Shown here one piece after another: positions 5,070 to 7,886 of a DNA stretch of 7,886 nucleotides. Every line of letters begins with the position of its first letter. The first letter of the stretch is position 1. The notes under the pieces were generated by a model. That model had not been told where the DNA came from, did no database searches, and saw only the letters and a list, made by a program, of their open reading frames with translations. The position numbers and the translations under genes were made by a program. This DNA is from an uncultured Gemmatimonadota bacterium (lineage in GTDB: Bacteria; Gemmatimonadota; Gemmatimonadetes; Gemmatimonadales; Gemmatimonadaceae): positions 1-7,886 of the forward strand of contig CAMLHT010000184.1 in NCBI GenBank assembly GCA_946479895.1. The letters are read 5' to 3'.

Positions 5070-5458
5070 AACGCACATGGACGGTCATCGGCGTTCGCGA
5101 CGTTCCCTCCAGCTTCAGATGGTACCAGTCGCTCTTCAGCCAGCCCGAAAGGCTTCCGGCGCATGACTACTTCGGTCAGATCCTGGATGCCGACGGAACC
5201 GTCCTGCTCTGCCTCCACCAGTGGGGCGCGCATGAGCATCCCTCCTTGAGGAGCCCGGACGAGGCATCGCCTGGCAACGGCCTCCTCCTGTTCTTCCGTG
5301 TCGACGACTACGACATGGCCCTGAAGCGGGCACGCACGCTCGTCGACCGGTTCGAAGAGGAGCCGCATGTGAACCCGAACACTCGAACGGCGGAGTTCTC
5401 CCTCCGGGATCCGGATGGATACTACGTGACGATCAGTGCGCTCTCCGAGCCCCAGTGA
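5066..5458 (+). CDS. VOC family (glyoxalase-like) protein
   Basis: A 130-residue soluble protein with the two beta-alpha-beta3 halves of the vicinal oxygen chelate fold. The first half is RTWTVIGVRDVPSSFRWYQSLF (strand, then helix, residues 3-24) followed by strands FGQILDADGTVLLCLHQWG. The second half is GLLLFFRVDDYDMALKRARTLV (72-93), then EEEPHVNPNTRTAEFSLRDPDGYYVTIS with the signature DPDG (115-118). The usual metal ligands are not evident: the first strand lacks the expected His/Gln, and the expected Glu after DPDG is Thr122. It may therefore be a binding or resistance-type VOC protein and not a metalloenzyme. The methyltransferase gene begins ten bases after its stop, so the two are likely co-transcribed. 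Confidence 0.9.
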   Translation: MKRTWTVIGVRDVPSSFRWYQSLFSQPERLPAHDYFGQILDADGTVLLCLHQWGAHEHPSLRSPDEASPGNGLLLFFRVDDYDMALKRARTLVDRFEEEPHVNPNTRTAEFSLRDPDGYYVTISALSEPQ

Positions 5459-5468
5459 AGGTGATGCC

Positions 5469-6371
5469 GTGCGGCACGACACACCCGGAACACCACTCGT
5501 GACGTCGCTCGACGACGCGGGGACGATGGACGCCCCGCGCGCCGCGAGCCGCACCGCGCGCGGGGTCGCCGCGCTGCGGGCGGCGCACCTCCTCATCGAT
5601 GGCGAGCCGCCCGTGTTGAACGACACGGTGGTCGCGCGGCTGCTCGATGAGGAGATCGTGGCACAGATCCGCGCGCGCGCCGACGAGTTGCAGACGCCGG
5701 CCATGCGCGGACTGCGCTCGCACGTGGTCCTGCGGAGCCGGTTCGCCGAGGATGCGCTCGGGACGGCCGTCGAGAACGGCGCCGAGCAGTACGTGCTGCT
5801 CGGTGCGGGACTCGACACCTTCGCCTACCGGCAACCGGCGTGGGCACGCAGTCTCGCGATCGTCGAAGTCGACCACCCGGCGAGCCAGGGGGCGAAGTGC
5901 GCGGCGCTCGCCGCGGCGGGAATCGAGATCCCGGCGAACCTGCGCTTCGCCGGCATCGACTTCGAGCGCGAGACGCTCGCCGCGGGGCTCGCGCGCGCCG
6001 GCGTCGACACCGCGAAGCACACGTTCTTCTCCTGGCTCGGCGTCACGATGTACCTCACGCGAGATGCGATCGAGGCCACGCTGCGTGCCGTGCTGACGTT
6101 CCCGAAGGGGAGCGAGATCGTGTTCACGTTCGCGCAGCCGAACCCCGACGCCGAGTCGCCGGGGGCGAAGCTCGCCGAAGGCGCCGCATCGCTCGGCGAG
6201 CCGTGGATCAGCTACTTCACGCCGGATGACGTCGGCACGATGCTGCGGTCGCTCGGCTTCTCCGACGCGCGGTTTCTCTCGCGTGAGGAGGCCGTGCGGC
6301 GGTACTACGCGGGACGTGCCGACGGGTTGCCGGCACCGCGCCGCGTGTCCATCGTCATCGCGACCGTGTGA
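5469..6371 (+). CDS. class I SAM-dependent methyltransferase, TIGR00027/LCMT-like
   Basis: A 300-residue soluble enzyme predicted to methylate an O- or carboxyl group with S-adenosylmethionine; the substrate is unknown. The family pattern starts at SRTARGVAALRAAHLLIDGEPPVLND (residues 28-52). Motif I is YVLLGAGLDTFAYR (108-121) and binds SAM. EVDHPASQ (133-140) carries the acidic residue that holds the ribose in this fold. FFSWLGVTMYLT (186-197) is the characteristic late strand and turn of the leucine carboxyl methyltransferase-like group. The C-terminal part (YFTPDDVGTMLRSLGF) is typical. GTG at 5469 is chosen because GAAGG (5457-5461) lies seven bases before it. ATG at 5526 would also keep all motifs. 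The gene follows the VOC gene after ten bases, so the two may act on one small-molecule pathway. Confidence 0.9.
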   Translation: MRHDTPGTPLVTSLDDAGTMDAPRAASRTARGVAALRAAHLLIDGEPPVLNDTVVARLLDEEIVAQIRARADELQTPAMRGLRSHVVLRSRFAEDALGTAVENGAEQYVLLGAGLDTFAYRQPAWARSLAIVEVDHPASQGAKCAALAAAGIEIPANLRFAGIDFERETLAAGLARAGVDTAKHTFFSWLGVTMYLTRDAIEATLRAVLTFPKGSEIVFTFAQPNPDAESPGAKLAEGAASLGEPWISYFTPDDVGTMLRSLGFSDARFLSREEAVRRYYAGRADGLPAPRRVSIVIATV

Positions 6372-6449
6372 TCGCGGCGCGGCGGCGGTAGCCGGGGCCC
6401 TCGTTCACGGATCTCGCTGGACCACCAGTTTCCGACCTTCAGATCACCA

Positions 6450-6854
6450 ATGTCTCGTGCGCGCACGGGCTACATCGCGGCAGCGCTGGCGACGATCGCG
6501 GTCGGGCTGCTCGTGCACGTACGCGGCGGTGCGCTCGGGCCGGCCGCGCTGGACGTCCTTGGCGATGCGCTCTGGGCGTCGATGATCGCCTGGTGGGTGG
6601 GCGCGCTGGCTCCCGGCGCCCGGCTGGCGAAGCGGTGCTGGGCGGCGTATGCGATCTGCGTGGCGGTCGAGGTGAGTCAGCTGTACCATACGCCGTGGCT
6701 CGACGCGCTTCGCGCGACGGGGATCGGGCAACTCGTGCTGGGGAGCGGGTTCGACCCGCGTGACCTCGCGGCCTATGCGCTGGGCGTCGCGGGGGCCGCG
6801 CTCCTCGAGGCGGCGGTCGTCTCGCGGGGGCGGCGCTCTCGCGCGGCTACCTGA
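6450..6854 (+). CDS. DUF2809 family membrane protein
   Basis: A 134-residue integral membrane protein with hydrophobic segments at about 8-23, 41-56, 63-79 and 104-123. The DUF2809 signature is plain: EVSQLYHTPWLDALRATGIGQLVLG across the end of helix 3 and the following loop (residues 73-97), then GSGFDPRDLAAYALGVAGA leading into helix 4. Glu73, the QLYHTPWLDALR block and the FDPRDL turn are the conserved residues I recall for the family. Length and topology are normal. The function of DUF2809 is unknown to me. The gene starts 78 bases after the methyltransferase stop with no clear Shine-Dalgarno, so it may be separately expressed or weakly translated. Confidence 0.88.
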   Translation: MSRARTGYIAAALATIAVGLLVHVRGGALGPAALDVLGDALWASMIAWWVGALAPGARLAKRCWAAYAICVAVEVSQLYHTPWLDALRATGIGQLVLGSGFDPRDLAAYALGVAGAALLEAAVVSRGRRSRAAT

Positions 6855-6866
6855 TGAGTCGATGTA

Positions 6867-6916
6867 GCGGATCGGTGAGCTGATGATGGAGCGGACGCTT
6901 CGGCCACCGACTCCGC
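6867..6916. repeat. inverted repeat with one bulged base
   Basis: GCGGATCGGTG (6867-6877) pairs with CACCGACTCCGC (6905-6916) over all eleven bases, with one extra base (C6911) bulged on the right arm. A 27-nt region between includes GCTTCGGC. A single extrahelical base in a stem of this kind is a feature of attC sites. However, neither flank shows an RYYYAAC or GTTRRRY box, so this is recorded only as an inverted repeat in the spacer before the EVE-like gene. Confidence 0.4.
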
Positions 6917-6952
6917 ACGCGGGCATGCGATCAACGATGCGAGCCGAGGAAC

Positions 6953-7363
6953 ATGATCTTCGCGATCAAAGCCGAAGTCGACGACCCGTGCGCGGAGACC
7001 TTCGCGTTCAGCGCCCAGAAGACGATGTACGGTGGCAAGCACATCGCCGAAGGTGACACGATCTTCATCTTCGCGAGCGAGAACGAAGGCGGCCCTGGTC
7101 TCATCGCGAGCGGCATCGTCACCTCGGCCGAAGCGATCGCGAAGCAGAGTGGGATCGCCCGGCAGACGCCGCGCGTGAGCATCACCATCAAGCGCACCGC
7201 CATCGCGAAGCGGCGCCTCGGGCGGCGGGAGCTCAAGGCGTTTTCCAACTGGAACGACGGGCGACCCGAGACCGAGCTGAACTTCAAGTTCTACCGGCAG
7301 GCGACGAACAAGATCGCCGGCATCTCGGATGACGCGGCGGCGTTTCTGCGCGATTTCTTCTGA
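6953..7363 (+). CDS. EVE/PUA-like small protein, hypothetical
   Basis: A 136-residue soluble protein starting at ATG, with GAGG a few bases upstream. The opening MIFAIKAEVDDPCAETFAFSA, the glycine turn MYGGKHIAEGDTIFIFASENEGGPGLIASGIVTSAE and the later VSITIKRTAI form a beta-barrel-like strand series. I associate this with EVE/PUA-type folds, where a G-D-x-[IV]-x-[IF]-[YF] strand forms the core. The C-terminal half (ELNFKFYRQATNKIAGISDDAAAFLRDFF) is a conserved block in homologues I remember from soil proteobacteria. EVE domains bind modified bases or nucleic acid. Whether this one does is inference, as the aromatic cage cannot be judged by eye. Its Lys/Ile/Phe content is higher than its neighbours', hinting at separate ancestry. 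Confidence 0.72.
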   Translation: MIFAIKAEVDDPCAETFAFSAQKTMYGGKHIAEGDTIFIFASENEGGPGLIASGIVTSAEAIAKQSGIARQTPRVSITIKRTAIAKRRLGRRELKAFSNWNDGRPETELNFKFYRQATNKIAGISDDAAAFLRDFF

Positions 7364-7367
7364 CGCG

Positions 7368-7386
7368 GCCGCGGCCCCGCGGCTTT
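7368..7386 (+). terminator. weak intrinsic-terminator-like hairpin
   Basis: GCCGCG (7368-7373), a four-base loop and CGCGGC (7378-7383) form a 6-bp GC stem followed by TTT, just after the stop of the EVE-like gene. Three T residues are fewer than a strong intrinsic terminator has, so it is only a candidate. Confidence 0.4.
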
Positions 7387-7428
7387 GCGACTGCGCCCTG
7401 TCGTTCGTCCGCAACCGACCGGAGTCCC

Positions 7429-7713
7429 ATGACCCTGAAGGACCGCTGGGCATTGGCGGCCGCGATCGGCCTCCCTCTCATCGCGATGACGGCCTACCTC
7501 CTGTGGGTCTGGCCACGGCCGGCTGGCAATTCACTGGTCGCGCAGACGGGCCCGTACGTGCTGAGCCTCTTGACGGGCGTCCCGTTCGTGTTGCATCTCA
7601 CGCGCCGATCCGGCCGCGCGGTGCTCCTGCTGGCGTTTCTCACCGTCGGCTTCGTCCTGCTGTGGCTCTACGCGCTCGCGGTGCTGTGCGGGGTGCGGGG
7701 AGTGTGCCTGTGA
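7429..7713 (+). CDS. three-helix membrane protein, hypothetical
   Basis: A 94-residue protein with ATG preceded by GGAG at 7421-7424. Hydrophobic segments at about 8-28, 41-58 and 62-86 are joined by a short Pro-rich loop (PRPAGNS) and an Arg-rich turn (LTRRSGR). The end CGVRGVCL carries two Cys residues that could be exposed outside the membrane. The positive charges at the N-terminus (KDR) and in the turn between helices 2 and 3 suggest an N-in orientation. I recognise no family. It is a stand-alone gene, with spacers of about 65 bp on both sides. Confidence 0.7.
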   Translation: MTLKDRWALAAAIGLPLIAMTAYLLWVWPRPAGNSLVAQTGPYVLSLLTGVPFVLHLTRRSGRAVLLLAFLTVGFVLLWLYALAVLCGVRGVCL

Positions 7714-7777
7714 TTCCGCCGCGGCTCCACCCACGCCCGCATCTCGGGGTCAACGCTCGTACGGAAACCACGACCGC

Positions 7778-7886
7778 ATGACGTTCACGCATGGCGACAC
7801 GCACTCTCGATCCTCGAGCGGCCCCGTCATGGACTGGCTCCTCGACGCCGACCCGTCGATCCGCTGGCAGGTCATGCGCGACCTCA
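7778..7886 (+). CDS. N-terminus of a larger protein, cut by the window edge (squalene-cyclase-like hypothetical)
   Basis: An open frame from ATG at 7778 runs off the window without a stop. Its conserved part starts at the in-frame ATG at 7829: MDWLLDADPSIRWQVMRDL. This W-L-L-[DE]-x-D-P-x-I-R-W-Q-V-[ML]-R-D-L opening is what I recall for a group of bacterial proteins usually annotated as squalene/prenyltransferase cyclase-like or hypothetical, built of alpha-alpha barrel repeats. The first 17 residues from 7778 (MTFTHGDTHSRSSSGPV) are low in complexity and may not be real, so 7829 is the likelier start. Neither start has a clear Shine-Dalgarno. Only about 20 diagnostic residues are visible, so the family call is tentative. 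Confidence 0.6.
   Translation, partial: MTFTHGDTHSRSSSGPVMDWLLDADPSIRWQVMRDL

Noticed and set aside
4775..5818. 347-codon open frame on the minus strand over the VOC and methyltransferase genes
   Set aside because: Ser/Arg/Ala-rich composition without motifs, lying opposite clear enzymes on the + strand; a codon-bias shadow.
1..7886. CRISPR array, tRNA, rRNA or insertion sequence
   Set aside because: No regularly spaced direct repeats, no tRNA-like cloverleaf and no transposase-like protein were seen on either strand.

Overview
The window is GC-rich bacterial DNA, and every gene I can support lies on the + strand. Several small hypothetical proteins look to me like families seen in soil Gemmatimonadota: the 58-residue HigA-N-like peptide at 1968-2144 and the 76-residue protein at 1132-1362. 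I therefore lean to Gemmatimonadota or a related soil phylum. This rests on remembered protein resemblance only. There is no rRNA, tRNA, integrase or transposase in the window to anchor the taxonomy or the mobility.

Layout, left to right. 31-237: small C-x2-C/H-x2-C protein. 335-901: alpha/beta hydrolase. 1132-1362: short hypothetical. 1409-2144: an overlapping trio made of a four-helix membrane protein, a 33-residue peptide, and a 58-residue peptide resembling a HigA antitoxin N-terminus. 2367-2771 and 2879-3304: two small membrane proteins. 3428-3895: GNAT acetyltransferase. 4049-4762: CPBP (CAAX protease/bacteriocin-processing) membrane protein. 4938-6371: a compact run of a tiny helical protein, a VOC-fold protein and a TIGR00027-type SAM methyltransferase. 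6450-6854: DUF2809 membrane protein. 6953-7363: EVE/PUA-like small protein. 7429-7713: three-helix membrane protein. 7778-7886: the start of a longer protein cut by the window edge.

The genes do not form one pathway. Only 1409-2144 and 4938-6371 look like true operons, with overlapping or nearly touching ORFs. The rest are single unrelated small genes, all in one direction, separated by spacers of about 65-300 bp. Several spacers hold long imperfect inverted repeats, at 260-333, 2204-2339, 3323-3397, 4773-4905 and 6867-6916. Two spacers share a CAACGARTCGTTGCA motif that resembles the left half of integron attC sites.

Taken together this looks like an array of mobile-style single-gene units, possibly an old or divergent integron cassette array with no integrase in view. 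The case is incomplete: no spacer shows a canonical GTTRRRY right-hand site, so the mobile interpretation is a hypothesis. An ordinary stretch of a genome rich in small co-oriented hypothetical genes remains a fair alternative.
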